6,819 nucleotides of DNA from Lysobacteraceae bacterium (GCA_018971925.1 JAGWZT010000106.1:1-6819); one strand, 5' to 3'. Shown: positions 1 to 6,197, counted from the stretch's first letter. Program-made: numbers and translations. The notes: generated from the sequence alone by a model not told the origin.

Positions 1-1505
1 TGATCCGCCGCGAAGGCACCGAATACCGGATGCGATTCAAGGACGGCGAAGCGGTCGGCAAGCTGGAGACGCTGGGCGACGTGCCCAAACGCCGCACGGG
101 CACCACGCTGCGATTCCTTCCCGATCCCAAATATTTCGATTCGCCGAAAGTTTCGCTGCCGAAATTGAAGCACCTGCTGCGCGCCAAGGCCGTACTGTGC
201 GCGGGATTGACGGTGACGTTGCTCGACGAAGCCAGCGGCGAGAAGGACGAATGGCGTTACGAGGATGGACTCGCCGAATACCTCAAATCCGAACTGGGCG
301 GCGCGGCCTGCCTGCCACCCGAACTGTTCGTGCACCACGTGCAGCGCGAGGATGGCGGGATCGATATCGCCCTCTCCTGGGTGCCGGACGGCGAACTGGT
401 GCAGGAGAGTTACGTCAACCTGATCCCCACCATCCAGGGCGGCACGCACGTCAACGGCCTGCGCTCGGGCCTGACCAACGCGGTGCGTGAATTCTGCGAC
501 CTGAGAAATCTCCTTCCGCGTGGCGTGAAACTGGCGCCGGAAGACGTATGGGAACGCGTGGCATTCGTGCTGTCGGTGAAGATGCGCGATCCGCAATTCG
601 CGGGACAAACCAAGGAACGCCTGTCCTCGCGCGACGCGGCAAGCGCCACCGAGGGCGCGATCCACGACGCGTTCTCGCTGTGGCTGAACCAGAACGTCAC
701 CGCGGGCGAAGCGATCGCGCAGCTCGCGATCGAGCACGCCGCGGCACGCATGAAGGCGGCGAAACAAGTCGTCCGCAAGAAGATCACGCAAGGCCCCGCC
801 CTGCCCGGCAAGCTGGCGGACTGCGCGTCCACCGACCCCGACCGCACCGAATTGTTCCTGGTCGAAGGCGATTCGGCGGGCGGCTCGGCCAAGCAGGCGC
901 GCGACAAGGATTACCAGGCGATCCTGCCCCTGCGCGGCAAGATCCTCAATACATGGGAAGTCGAATCAGGCGCGGTATTGGCGTCGGAAGAAGTACACAA
1001 CCTCGCGATCGCGATCGGTTGCGACCCCGGCAAGGACGACATCTCCGGCCTGCGTTACGGCAAGATCATCATCCTCGCAGATGCCGATTCCGACGGCCTG
1101 CACATCGCGACGTTGTTGTCCGCCTTGTTCCTGCGCCACTTTCCAGCGCTGGTGCGCGAAGGACACGTGTGCGTCGCGATGCCGCCGCTGTTTCGCGTGG
1201 ACGTGGGCAAGCAGGTGTTCTATTGCCTCGATGAATCCGAACGCGACGCGCTGTTGAAACGCGTCGAGCGCGAGAAGATCAAGGGTGCCGTCAGCGTCAC
1301 GCGCTTCAAGGGCCTCGGCGAAATGAACCCTTCGCAATTGCGCGAATCGACCATCCACCCGGATACGCGGCGACTGGTGCAACTGACGGTGGACGACGGC
1401 GATGCGACATCCAGACTGATGGACATGCTGTTGGCCAAGAAACGCGCGTCCGACCGCCGCAACTGGCTGGAGGAAAAGGGCGACCTCGCGTCGCTGGAGG
1501 CATGA
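1..1505 (+). CDS. parE: DNA topoisomerase IV subunit B (ParE), 5' end cut off by the window
   Basis: ParE is the ATPase subunit of topoisomerase IV, which works with ParC to unlink daughter chromosomes. The frame is open from base 3, upstream of an internal ATG at 30, so the window cuts the gene. About 500 residues are visible of a family length near 630; much of the N-terminal ATP-binding domain is missing. In order I see: the transducer-domain segment YVNLIPTIQGGTHVNG (from about 411); the QTK loop in GQTKERLSS (Q codon at 606) that contacts the ATP phosphate; the TOPRIM glutamate in EGDSAGG (864-884); the metal-binding DADSDG (1080-1097); and RFKGLGEMNP (about 1302-1331) near the C-terminus. 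The LADADSDGLHIATLL wording matches ParE rather than GyrB. The residues equivalent to E. coli Ser458 and Glu460, known quinolone-resistance positions, appear wild type (LNTWEVESGAVLASEE). The stop is TGA at 1503-1505. Confidence 0.97.
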   Translation, partial: IRREGTEYRMRFKDGEAVGKLETLGDVPKRRTGTTLRFLPDPKYFDSPKVSLPKLKHLLRAKAVLCAGLTVTLLDEASGEKDEWRYEDGLAEYLKSELGGAACLPPELFVHHVQREDGGIDIALSWVPDGELVQESYVNLIPTIQGGTHVNGLRSGLTNAVREFCDLRNLLPRGVKLAPEDVWERVAFVLSVKMRDPQFAGQTKERLSSRDAASATEGAIHDAFSLWLNQNVTAGEAIAQLAIEHAAARMKAAKQVVRKKITQGPALPGKLADCASTDPDRTELFLVEGDSAGGSAKQARDKDYQAILPLRGKILNTWEVESGAVLASEEVHNLAIAIGCDPGKDDISGLRYGKIIILADADSDGLHIATLLSALFLRHFPALVREGHVCVAMPPLFRVDVGKQVFYCLDESERDALLKRVEREKIKGAVSVTRFKGLGEMNPSQLRESTIHPDTRRLVQLTVDDGDATSRLMDMLLAKKRASDRRNWLEEKGDLASLEA

Positions 1506-1581
1506 CGGCCGCCTTGCCACGGATCATTCCGTCCTCGCCACGGGACCGCTAAGGTAGGCACAGCACCCGACCGGAGCCACC

Positions 1582-2097
1582 ATGTCGCTTACGCCGCCGT
1601 TCAACCTGCAACGCTGGATCGACGAACACCGCCACCTGCTGAAGCCGCCGGTCGGCAACAAGTGCATCGTCGACGGCGACTTCATCATCATGATCGTGGG
1701 CGGCCCCAATGCACGCACCGACTACCACTGGGACGAAGGCCCCGAGTTCTTCTACCAGCTCGAAGGCGAGATGGTGTTGCGCGTGCAGGACGAAGGCCAA
1801 CGCCGTGACCTGCCGATCCGCGCCGGGGAGGTCCTCTACCTGCCCCCGCGCACGCCGCATTCGCCGCAGCGGATGAAGGATTCGATCGGCCTGGTGATCG
1901 AGCGCCGCCGCCTGCCGCACGAAAAGGACGGCCTGCTGTGGTTCTGCGGGAAGTGCAACCACAAGCTCTACGAGGAATACTTCATCCTCGACAGCATCGA
2001 AAAGGATTTTCCGCCGGTGTTCGAGCGCTATTACGGTTCGGTGGAAGCGCGCACCTGCAAGGCCTGCGGGCACGTCGACCAACCGCCTGCGAAGTAA
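1582..2097 (+). CDS. nbaC: 3-hydroxyanthranilate 3,4-dioxygenase
   Basis: This enzyme opens the ring of 3-hydroxyanthranilate with O2. The product cyclises to quinolinate, the NAD precursor, in the kynurenine pathway from tryptophan. The 171-residue product is a single-cupin protein of the usual bacterial length. The Fe(II) ligands are visible as His49 and Glu55 (in TDYHWDEGPEFFYQ) and His93 (PPRTPHSPQR). Arg45, Arg97 and Glu107 fit the family's substrate-binding residues. A C-terminal rubredoxin-like iron site is complete: Cys122/Cys125 (CGKC) and Cys159/Cys162 (CKAC). The start is supported by GGAG at 1573-1576, five bases before the ATG. The gene lies 76 bp after parE on the same strand. 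No other kynurenine or NAD gene is in the window, so its partners must be elsewhere. I see no strong promoter in the 76 bp gap, so read-through from parE is possible. The stop TAA ends one base from a convergent tRNA gene. Confidence 0.96.
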   Translation: MSLTPPFNLQRWIDEHRHLLKPPVGNKCIVDGDFIIMIVGGPNARTDYHWDEGPEFFYQLEGEMVLRVQDEGQRRDLPIRAGEVLYLPPRTPHSPQRMKDSIGLVIERRRLPHEKDGLLWFCGKCNHKLYEEYFILDSIEKDFPPVFERYYGSVEARTCKACGHVDQPPAK

Positions 2098-2098
2098 C

Positions 2099-2184
2099 TG
2101 GTGCGCGGGGCGGGAATCGAACCCGCACGGATTGAATCCGGGGGATTTTAAGTCCCCTGCGTCTACCGGTTCCGCCACCCGCGC
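2099..2184 (-). tRNA. tRNA-Leu (anticodon UAA)
   Basis: Read on the minus strand, this is a class II tRNA of 86 nt with encoded CCA (2099-2101). Acceptor stem GCGCGGG (2184-2178) pairs fully with CCCGCGC (2109-2103), and the discriminator base is A. The D-arm contains GGTAGACGC. The anticodon stem GGGGA/TCCCC encloses the loop CTTAAAA, giving anticodon UAA. The long variable arm (CGGATTCAATCCG) is typical of leucine tRNAs. The T-arm is GCGGG-TTCGATT-CCCGC. It lies 42 bp downstream of the clpX stop on the same strand, so it may be transcribed with clpX. Its 3' end almost touches the stop codon of convergent nbaC. Confidence 0.97.
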
Positions 2185-2194
2185 TCGGGAGCGT

Positions 2195-2212
2195 GGACGG
2201 CAGGAGCCGTCC
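2195..2212 (-). terminator. hairpin between clpX and tRNA-Leu (weak terminator or processing site)
   Basis: A perfect 7-bp stem GGACGGC/GCCGTCC closes a 4-base loop, in the 42 bp between the clpX stop and the tRNA-Leu. On the minus strand no run of T follows it; CCTTTTGC comes before it instead. A classical intrinsic terminator is therefore not well supported on either strand. It could terminate weakly, serve as an RNA-processing or 3'-end-stabilising site for clpX mRNA, or stop nbaC read-through coming the other way. Confidence 0.4.
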
Positions 2213-2226
2213 GGGCTGCAAAAGGA

Positions 2227-3519
2227 TCAGGCGGCGTCGCCCTCGCCCGCCGCGCGTTGCTGTTGCAGGTTGCCGCGGTAGATCAGGTACGGCTCGGCCT
2301 GGCCGTTGATGACGGCTTCGTCCACCACGACCTTGCTGACGTGCTCCAGCGAGGGCAGCTCGTACATGGTGTCGAGCAGCACGCTTTCGAGGATGGTGCG
2401 CAGGCCACGCGCGCCGGTCTTGCGCTTGATCGCGCGCTTGGCGATGGCGTTGAGCGCATCGGGCCGGAATTCGATCTCGACGTTCTCCATGTCGAACAGT
2501 TTCTTGAACTGCTTGGTGATCGCGTTCCTGGGCTCGGTGAGGATTTTCACCAGCGCATCTTCGTCCAGCTCGTCCAGCGTGGCGACCACCGGCAGGCGGC
2601 CGACGAATTCCGGGATCAGGCCGTACTTCACCAGATCTTCCGGTTCGACGTTGGCCAGCAAGGTGCCGACGTTCTGCCTGCGCTGCTTGCTGCGGATCTC
2701 CGCGCCGAAACCGATGCCGGTGGTTTCCGAACGTTGCTGGATCACCTTGTCGAGACCCGAGAACGCGCCCCCGCACATGAACAGGATGTTCTTGGTATCG
2801 ACCTGCAGGAACTCCTGCTGCGGATGCTTGCGGCCGCCCTGCGGAGGCACCGACGCCACGGTGCCCTCGATGAGTTTCAGCAGCGCCTGCTGCACGCCTT
2901 CGCCGGAAACGTCGCGCGTGATCGAGGGGTTTTCGCTCTTGCGCGAAATCTTGTCGATCTCGTCGATGTAGACGATGCCGGTCTGCGCCTTCTCGACGTC
3001 GTAGTCACACTTCTGCAACAACTTCTGGATAATGTTCTCGACGTCCTCGCCGACGTAGCCCGCTTCGGTCAACGTGGTGGCGTCTGCGATGGTGAACGGC
3101 ACATTCAAGAGGCGCGCCAGCGTTTCGGCCAGCAGCGTCTTGCCGCAGCCGGTCGGGCCGATCAGGAGGATGTTGGATTTTGCGAGCTCGATGTCGTCCT
3201 TTTTGGCGCGCGACTCCATCCGCTTGTAGTGGTTGTACACCGCCACCGCGAGCGCCTTCTTGGCGCGCGACTGTCCGATCACGTACTGGTCGAGCGTCTC
3301 CAGGATTTCGCGCGGCTTGGGCAACTGGGTGCGGCCGGACGCGGCCTTTTCTTCCAGTTCCTCGCGAATGATGTCGTTGCACAACTCCACGCATTCATCG
3401 CAGATGAACACGCTGGGGCCCGCGATCAGCTTGCGGACTTCGTGCTGGCTCTTGCCGCAGAACGAGCAGTAAAGGATCTTGCCGCCTTCGTTGCCGCGGC
3501 CCGGCCGGTCCTCGCTCAT
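2227..3519 (-). CDS. clpX: ATP-dependent Clp protease ATP-binding subunit ClpX
   Basis: ClpX is a hexameric AAA+ unfoldase in the cytoplasm that recognises tagged substrates (for example ssrA-tagged proteins), unfolds them with ATP and feeds them to ClpP. The product has 430 residues, close to the family's roughly 424. The N-terminal zinc-binding domain has four cysteines: Cys18, Cys21, Cys40 and Cys43. Walker A is GPTGCGKT (121-128), the pore-1 loop GYVG (154-157), and Walker B IVYIDEID (182-189). The RKH pore-entrance loop is at 230-232 and the ClpP-docking IGF loop at 269-271. The arginine finger is Arg308 in EFVGRLP, and sensor-2 is Arg371 in GARGLR. All key elements are intact. GGAG lies about seven bases before the start codon. 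The gene follows clpP after 150 bp, a gap with its own promoter candidate. It is followed by tRNA-Leu instead of lon. Confidence 0.98.
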   Translation of the reverse strand: MSEDRPGRGNEGGKILYCSFCGKSQHEVRKLIAGPSVFICDECVELCNDIIREELEEKAASGRTQLPKPREILETLDQYVIGQSRAKKALAVAVYNHYKRMESRAKKDDIELAKSNILLIGPTGCGKTLLAETLARLLNVPFTIADATTLTEAGYVGEDVENIIQKLLQKCDYDVEKAQTGIVYIDEIDKISRKSENPSITRDVSGEGVQQALLKLIEGTVASVPPQGGRKHPQQEFLQVDTKNILFMCGGAFSGLDKVIQQRSETTGIGFGAEIRSKQRRQNVGTLLANVEPEDLVKYGLIPEFVGRLPVVATLDELDEDALVKILTEPRNAITKQFKKLFDMENVEIEFRPDALNAIAKRAIKRKTGARGLRTILESVLLDTMYELPSLEHVSKVVVDEAVINGQAEPYLIYRGNLQQQRAAGEGDAA

Positions 3520-3577
3520 CTCGTGCTCCGTCGATCAGTCGTGCAGTAAATCATCCGGGACGCCCCGATTTGGCCGC

Positions 3578-3586
3578 AGCATAACA
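3578..3586 (-). promoter_or_regulatory. candidate extended -10 promoter for clpX
   Basis: On the minus strand the clpP-clpX gap contains TGTTATGCT, that is TGn followed by TATGCT (4 of 6 matches to TATAAT), an extended -10 element. The sequence 17 bases upstream (CCAGCC) does not resemble a -35, which is tolerable for an extended -10 promoter. The predicted start is near 3571, leaving a 5' UTR of about 50 nt. It would let clpX be made apart from clpP. This is motif matching by eye only; I saw no clear sigma-32 heat-shock promoter in the gap. Confidence 0.35.
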
Positions 3587-3594
3587 CAGCCGAA

Positions 3595-3620
3595 CCAGCC
3601 GGCTGGCCCGCCGCGGCGGG
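3595..3620. repeat. two abutting perfect palindromes in the clpP-clpX gap
   Basis: A 12-bp perfect palindrome (CCAGCCGGCTGG, 3595-3606) directly abuts a 14-bp perfect palindrome (CCCGCCGCGGCGGG, 3607-3620). Together they lie just upstream of the candidate clpX -10 and cover its -35 region. As RNA each could form only a short hairpin, because the centre must open to make a loop. As DNA they could be a double operator. No T-run follows on the minus strand, so this is not a standard terminator for clpP. Confidence 0.5.
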
Positions 3621-3669
3621 GAATTGTCCTGAAAAAGGGTTGAAAAATCGCGTACTTGCGACCAATGCC

Positions 3670-4308
3670 TCAAGCCGACTTTACCGAGTCGTCGGCGCGC
3701 CGATCGTAGACCGTGTCGATCAGGCCATAGTCCCTGGCTTCGTCCCCGCTCATGAAGCGGTCGCGTTCCATGTCGCGCGCAATCTGTTCGACGGTCTTGC
3801 CCGTGTGCCTGGCATAGATTTCGTTGAGACGTTCGCGCAGGTACAGGATTTCCTTCGCGTGGATCTCGATGTCGGTGGCCTGACCCTGGGCGCCGCCCGA
3901 GGGCTGGTGGATCATGATGCGCGAGTTCGGCAAGGCAAAGCGCTTGCCCTTGGTGCCCGCCATCAGCAGCAGCGAGGCCGCGCTGCAGGCCTGCCCGATG
4001 CACATGGTGCTGACGTCGGGCTTGATGAACTGCATGGTGTCGTAGATGGCCAAACCGGAAGACACCACGCCGCCCGGGCTGTTGATGTAGAACTGGATGT
4101 CCTTGTCCGGGTTCTCCGATTCCAGGAACAGCATCTGCGCCACGACCAGGTTGGCAACATTGTCGTCGATCGGGCCGACCAGGAAGATGATGCGTTCCTT
4201 CAGCAGGCGCGAGTAGATGTCGAACGAACGCTCGCCGCGCGAGGTCTGCTCGACGACGATCGGAACCAGGCCGAGGTTGCGGACTTCCTGCGTTTCAGAG
4301 CGCTGCAT
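3670..4308 (-). CDS. clpP: ATP-dependent Clp protease proteolytic subunit ClpP
   Basis: ClpP is a serine peptidase (family S14) that forms a two-ring tetradecamer and degrades proteins delivered by ClpX or ClpA. The product has 212 residues; E. coli ClpP has 207. The catalytic triad is visible: Ser109 in GQACSAAS, His134 in MIHQP, and Asp183 in MERDRF. The NSPGG oxyanion-loop motif is at 76-80. The GQAxS region reads GQACSAASLLLMAG, where E. coli has GQAASMGAFLLTAG; the nucleophile itself is kept. A short N-terminal propeptide is expected from the family, with the conserved body starting at LVPIVVEQTSRGERSFDIYSRLL. The start is supported by GGAGA a few bases before the ATG. The gene lies 39 bp after tig with a hairpin between them, so co-transcription with tig is likely. 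Confidence 0.98.
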   Translation of the reverse strand: MQRSETQEVRNLGLVPIVVEQTSRGERSFDIYSRLLKERIIFLVGPIDDNVANLVVAQMLFLESENPDKDIQFYINSPGGVVSSGLAIYDTMQFIKPDVSTMCIGQACSAASLLLMAGTKGKRFALPNSRIMIHQPSGGAQGQATDIEIHAKEILYLRERLNEIYARHTGKTVEQIARDMERDRFMSGDEARDYGLIDTVYDRRADDSVKSA

Positions 4309-4325
4309 GATGTTCTCCAGATGAC

Positions 4326-4343
4326 GGGCGGCTCAGGCCGCCC
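4326..4343 (-). other. intercistronic hairpin between tig and clpP
   Basis: A perfect 7-bp stem GGGCGGC/GCCGCCC with a 4-base loop occupies nearly half of the 39-bp gap between the tig stop and the clpP start. On the minus strand it is followed by GTCATCT and then the clpP ribosome binding site, so there is no U-tract. It may partly attenuate transcription or protect the 3' end of tig mRNA, setting different levels of the two proteins. The function is inferred; only the inverted repeat is seen. Confidence 0.5.
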
Positions 4344-4347
4344 TGCT

Positions 4348-5655
4348 TCAAGTCGCGGTGTTCTGCGGATGCATCACTTCGTCGAAGCTCAGGGCGACTT
4401 CCGTGGTGTCGGCATGATCCGCCACCCATTCGGAAACCTGGTCTTCGAGCACCGCAGTCCGCACGTTGTCCATCATCTGGGGATTGTTGCGATAGAGTTC
4501 AACGACCTGCTCGGGTTCCTCGTAGGTCGAGGCGATCTTGGCGATCCGCTCGGTCACCTTGCGGTTGTCGACGCGCAGGTTGTTGCTCTGCGCGATCTGG
4601 CGCAGCAGCAGCCCGGCGATCACGCGCTGATGTGCGATCGGCAGGGCCGCTTCGATCGCCGCAGCCGGAATCGACTGCTCGCCGGACAGGCCCGGCATCG
4701 CCGCACGCACCAGCGATTCGGCTTCCGCGTGTTCCAGAACCCTGGGCACATCCAAATCGGCATACGTGGCAGCCAACTTGCTGCCGACCTCGTTGCGCAG
4801 GCGCGCGCGCAAGGCGTTCTCCAGCTCGCGCTCGAGGTTGGCGCGGACTTCCTTGCGGAAGGTCCCGGCCAAGCCGTCGGCGATGCCGAAGTTGCGGATG
4901 AAGGCCGCGTCGACTTCCGGCATATGCGAAGCCTGCACCTCGCCGATGCGCAGTTCCACCCTGGCCTGCCGCGTGGCGAGTTGCGGAATCGGGAACGTCG
5001 GCGGGAATTCCACGTCGAACGACAGTTCCTCGCCAGCCTTGTGGCCCTTCAGGGCGCCGTCGAAAGCGGCCAGCGCGGTATTGCCGCCGATCACGGTGGC
5101 GGCGCGCTCGCGGCCTTCCGCCGGGTGCCTGAAATCGTCGGACTGCGCGACGTAATCGACGATCACCATGTCGCCATCCGCCGCCGTGCGCTCGACCTTC
5201 TGGAAGGCGCGGCGCTGCACGCGCAAGGTCTCGATCATCCTGTCGACATCGGGCTCGCCCACCTCGGCTTTCGGACGGTCGATCTTCAGGATGCCGACGT
5301 CGACGGTCGGCAATTCCGGCATCACCTCGAAGGTGGCCGTATAGGCGATTTCGCCATCCTGCGGCTTGCCATCTGTATCGATGTTGGGGTTTGCAACCGG
5401 CTGCAGGTTCTGCTGCTGCACGGCCTCGCGGAAGGTGCTGCCGATCAGGTCGGAAAGCGCTTCGCCGCGCACCTGGTCGCCATAGCGCTGCTCGATGACC
5501 TTGACCGGCACCTTGCCCGGGCGGAAGCCCTTCAGGCGCACGTTGCGGCCGAGTTCCGAGATGCGCTGGCGCACCCTGGACTCGAACTGTTCGGCGGGAA
5601 ACCTGACGGTCAGCTTGCGCTCGAGCTTGCCGACATTTTCCAGGGAAACTTGCAT
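4348..5655 (-). CDS. tig: trigger factor (ribosome-associated chaperone, PPIase domain)
   Basis: Trigger factor binds next to the ribosome exit tunnel and shelters nascent chains. The product has 435 residues (E. coli 432). The N-terminal ribosome-binding domain carries the signature GFRPGKVP at 43-50. The FKBP-type peptidyl-prolyl isomerase domain spans roughly residues 150-245 and the C-terminal helical arms follow. In the isomerase domain the usual PGFE/D before GxxKGHKAGE reads AAFD (196-199): the phenylalanine aligning with E. coli Phe198 is kept, while Pro-Gly is replaced by Ala-Ala. The frame stays open upstream to 5883, but that extension runs through tRNA-Leu. I chose the start at 5655 because MQVSLENVGKLERKLTV matches the family N-terminus and AGGAG lies about six bases before it. 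It is probably transcribed from upstream of, or within, the tRNA cluster. Confidence 0.97.
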   Translation of the reverse strand: MQVSLENVGKLERKLTVRFPAEQFESRVRQRISELGRNVRLKGFRPGKVPVKVIEQRYGDQVRGEALSDLIGSTFREAVQQQNLQPVANPNIDTDGKPQDGEIAYTATFEVMPELPTVDVGILKIDRPKAEVGEPDVDRMIETLRVQRRAFQKVERTAADGDMVIVDYVAQSDDFRHPAEGRERAATVIGGNTALAAFDGALKGHKAGEELSFDVEFPPTFPIPQLATRQARVELRIGEVQASHMPEVDAAFIRNFGIADGLAGTFRKEVRANLERELENALRARLRNEVGSKLAATYADLDVPRVLEHAEAESLVRAAMPGLSGEQSIPAAAIEAALPIAHQRVIAGLLLRQIAQSNNLRVDNRKVTERIAKIASTYEEPEQVVELYRNNPQMMDNVRTAVLEDQVSEWVADHADTTEVALSFDEVMHPQNTAT

Positions 5656-5710
5656 GGTTGCTCCTGACGGTCGATGCGCGCCCGGCGCATCCACAGGGTT
5701 GTTACGAAGC

Positions 5711-5733
5711 GGCTGCCGCCTCGGCGGCCAGCC
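5711..5733 (-). other. hairpin in the leader between tRNA-Leu and tig
   Basis: On the minus strand, GGCT-G-GCCGC-CGAG-GCGGC-AGCC can form a 9-bp stem with one bulged G and a 4-base loop, about 55 nt before the tig start codon. No T-run follows (GCTTCGTAACAACC). It could be a processing site that separates the tRNA precursor from tig mRNA, or a weak attenuator. Only the structure potential is seen. Confidence 0.4.
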
Positions 5734-5766
5734 GGTGGAATCCATGGACCGGCCGCGGGAGCTCCG

Positions 5767-5853
5767 TGGTGCGAAAGGCGGGACTCGAACCCGCACGGGT
5801 GCTATCCCACTGGAACCTAAATCCAGCGCGTCTACCAGTTCCGCCACTTTCGC
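5767..5853 (-). tRNA. tRNA-Leu (anticodon UAG)
   Basis: Read on the minus strand, this is an 87-nt class II tRNA with encoded CCA (5767-5769). Acceptor stem GCGAAAG pairs fully with CTTTCGC, and the discriminator is A. The anticodon stem CTGGA/TCCAG holds the loop TTTAGGT, giving anticodon UAG. A long variable arm follows, then the T-arm GCGGG-TTCGAGT-CCCGC. Its D-arm resembles that of the tRNA-Leu(UAA) at the other end of the tig-clpP-clpX cluster. It is 34 bp after tRNA-Lys and about 111 bp before tig, all on the same strand. Confidence 0.97.
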
Positions 5854-5887
5854 GATGCCGCCGGTCCGGAGTAAGCGCAGCATGAAA

Positions 5888-5963
5888 TGGTGGGCCGTGT
5901 AGGACTCGAACCTACGACCAAGAGATTAAGAGTCTCCTGCTCTACCAACTGAGCTAACGGCCC
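5888..5963 (-). tRNA. tRNA-Lys (anticodon CUU)
   Basis: Read on the minus strand, this is a 76-nt tRNA with encoded CCA (5888-5890). Acceptor stem GGGCCGT/ACGGCCC is fully paired and the discriminator is A. The D-arm reads GCTCAGTTGGTAGAGC. The anticodon stem GGAGA/TCTCT has one G-U pair at its outer end, and the loop CTCTTAA gives anticodon CUU. The T-arm is GTAGG-TTCGAGT-CCTAC. This tRNA reads AAG, the favoured lysine codon in this GC-rich sequence (ParE and ClpX here use AAG heavily). It lies 23 bp after tRNA-His. Confidence 0.97.
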
Positions 5964-5974
5964 GCAAACCCTGC

Positions 5975-5980
5975 ATTGTA
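5975..5980 (-). promoter_or_regulatory. possible internal -10 element ahead of tRNA-Lys
   Basis: The 23-bp spacer between tRNA-His and tRNA-Lys contains TACAAT (5 of 6 matches to TATAAT) on the minus strand, in an AT-rich stretch (AATTTTGTACAATGC). A start near 5968 would lie just before tRNA-Lys. The matching -35 position falls inside tRNA-His and reads TCCCAT, which is poor. If active, it would uncouple tRNA-Lys, tRNA-Leu and tig from the tRNA-His promoter. The spacer may simply be AT-rich for tRNA processing. Confidence 0.22.
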
Positions 5981-5986
5981 CAAAAT

Positions 5987-6063
5987 TGGGGTGGATGATG
6001 GGACTCGAACCCACGACAACCGGAATCACAATCCGGGACTCTAACCAGCTGAGCTACATCCAC
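5987..6063 (-). tRNA. tRNA-His (anticodon GUG)
   Basis: Read on the minus strand: acceptor stem GTGGATG/CATCCAC, D-arm GCTCAGCTGGTTAGAGT, anticodon stem CCGGA/TCCGG with loop TTGTGAT (anticodon GUG), and T-arm GTGGG-TTCGAGT-CCCAT with one pair near wobble quality. The base after the acceptor stem is C73, followed by encoded CCA (5987-5989). The base before the stem (6064) is G, giving the G-1/C73 pair that histidyl-tRNA synthetase requires, so the mature RNA should start at 6064. It is the first tRNA of the minus-strand cluster, and its first 21 nt are duplicated upstream. Confidence 0.97.
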
Positions 6064-6137
6064 CACTGATACATTTTCAGCGAACCATCCATGGTGCGCT
6101 CTCCAGTCGGCATCCATGCCTCCTCCTCATGCCTCGC

Positions 6138-6160
6138 GCGACAGTCCACCGGACTGTCGC
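6138..6160. other. perfect 10-bp hairpin in repeat unit A
   Basis: GCGACAGTCC and GGACTGTCGC form a perfect 10-bp stem around a 3-base loop. It lies in the predicted leader of tRNA-His, between the real gene and the fragment at 6177-6197. No T-run follows on either strand, so an intrinsic terminator is unlikely. The related hairpin in unit B occupies the equivalent position. Confidence 0.65.
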
Positions 6161-6176
6161 AAGCGCTCGGCATTCG

Positions 6177-6197
6177 ACCAGCTGAGCTACATCCACC
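6177..6197 (-). pseudogene. 5' fragment of tRNA-His (not a functional tRNA)
   Basis: On the minus strand these 21 bases are identical to the 5' end of tRNA-His, including G-1, the 5' acceptor strand and the first half of the D-arm. The sequence after them (CGAATGCCGAGCGC) does not continue as a tRNA: there is no anticodon arm, T-arm or 3' acceptor strand. It is a remnant of a duplicated tRNA-His gene or part of a repeat that arose by slippage from it. It lies 113 bp upstream of the real tRNA-His, in the predicted leader. Confidence 0.8.

Noticed and set aside
410..907. Antisense open frames opposite parE
   Set aside because: They are shadow frames of the parE coding sequence without start signals or domains.
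1527..1555. A possible nbaC promoter (TTCCGT, 17 bp, TAAGGT)
   Set aside because: Both hexamers match the consensus poorly (about 2 and 3 of 6), so I do not list it as a feature.
2257..3549. A 430-codon open frame on the plus strand opposite clpX
   Set aside because: It is the complement of clpX codons, with no family motif and no ribosome binding site. It is a codon-usage artefact.
3640..5667. A 675-codon open frame on the plus strand across clpP and tig
   Set aside because: It is entirely antisense to two well-supported genes. Its composition (rich in Asp, His, Val, Leu, Arg and Gly) is that of a GC-rich shadow frame, and it has no recognisable domain.
5656..5883. An N-terminal extension of trigger factor to 5883
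   Set aside because: The extra 76 codons read through tRNA-Leu(UAG); AELVDALDLGSSG is the typical false translation of a leucine tRNA. The family N-terminus and ribosome binding site support the start at 5655.
5832..6117. Short minus-strand open frames over tRNA-Lys and tRNA-His
   Set aside because: Peptides such as LAQLVEQETLNL and VAQLVRVPDC are false translations of tRNA genes.
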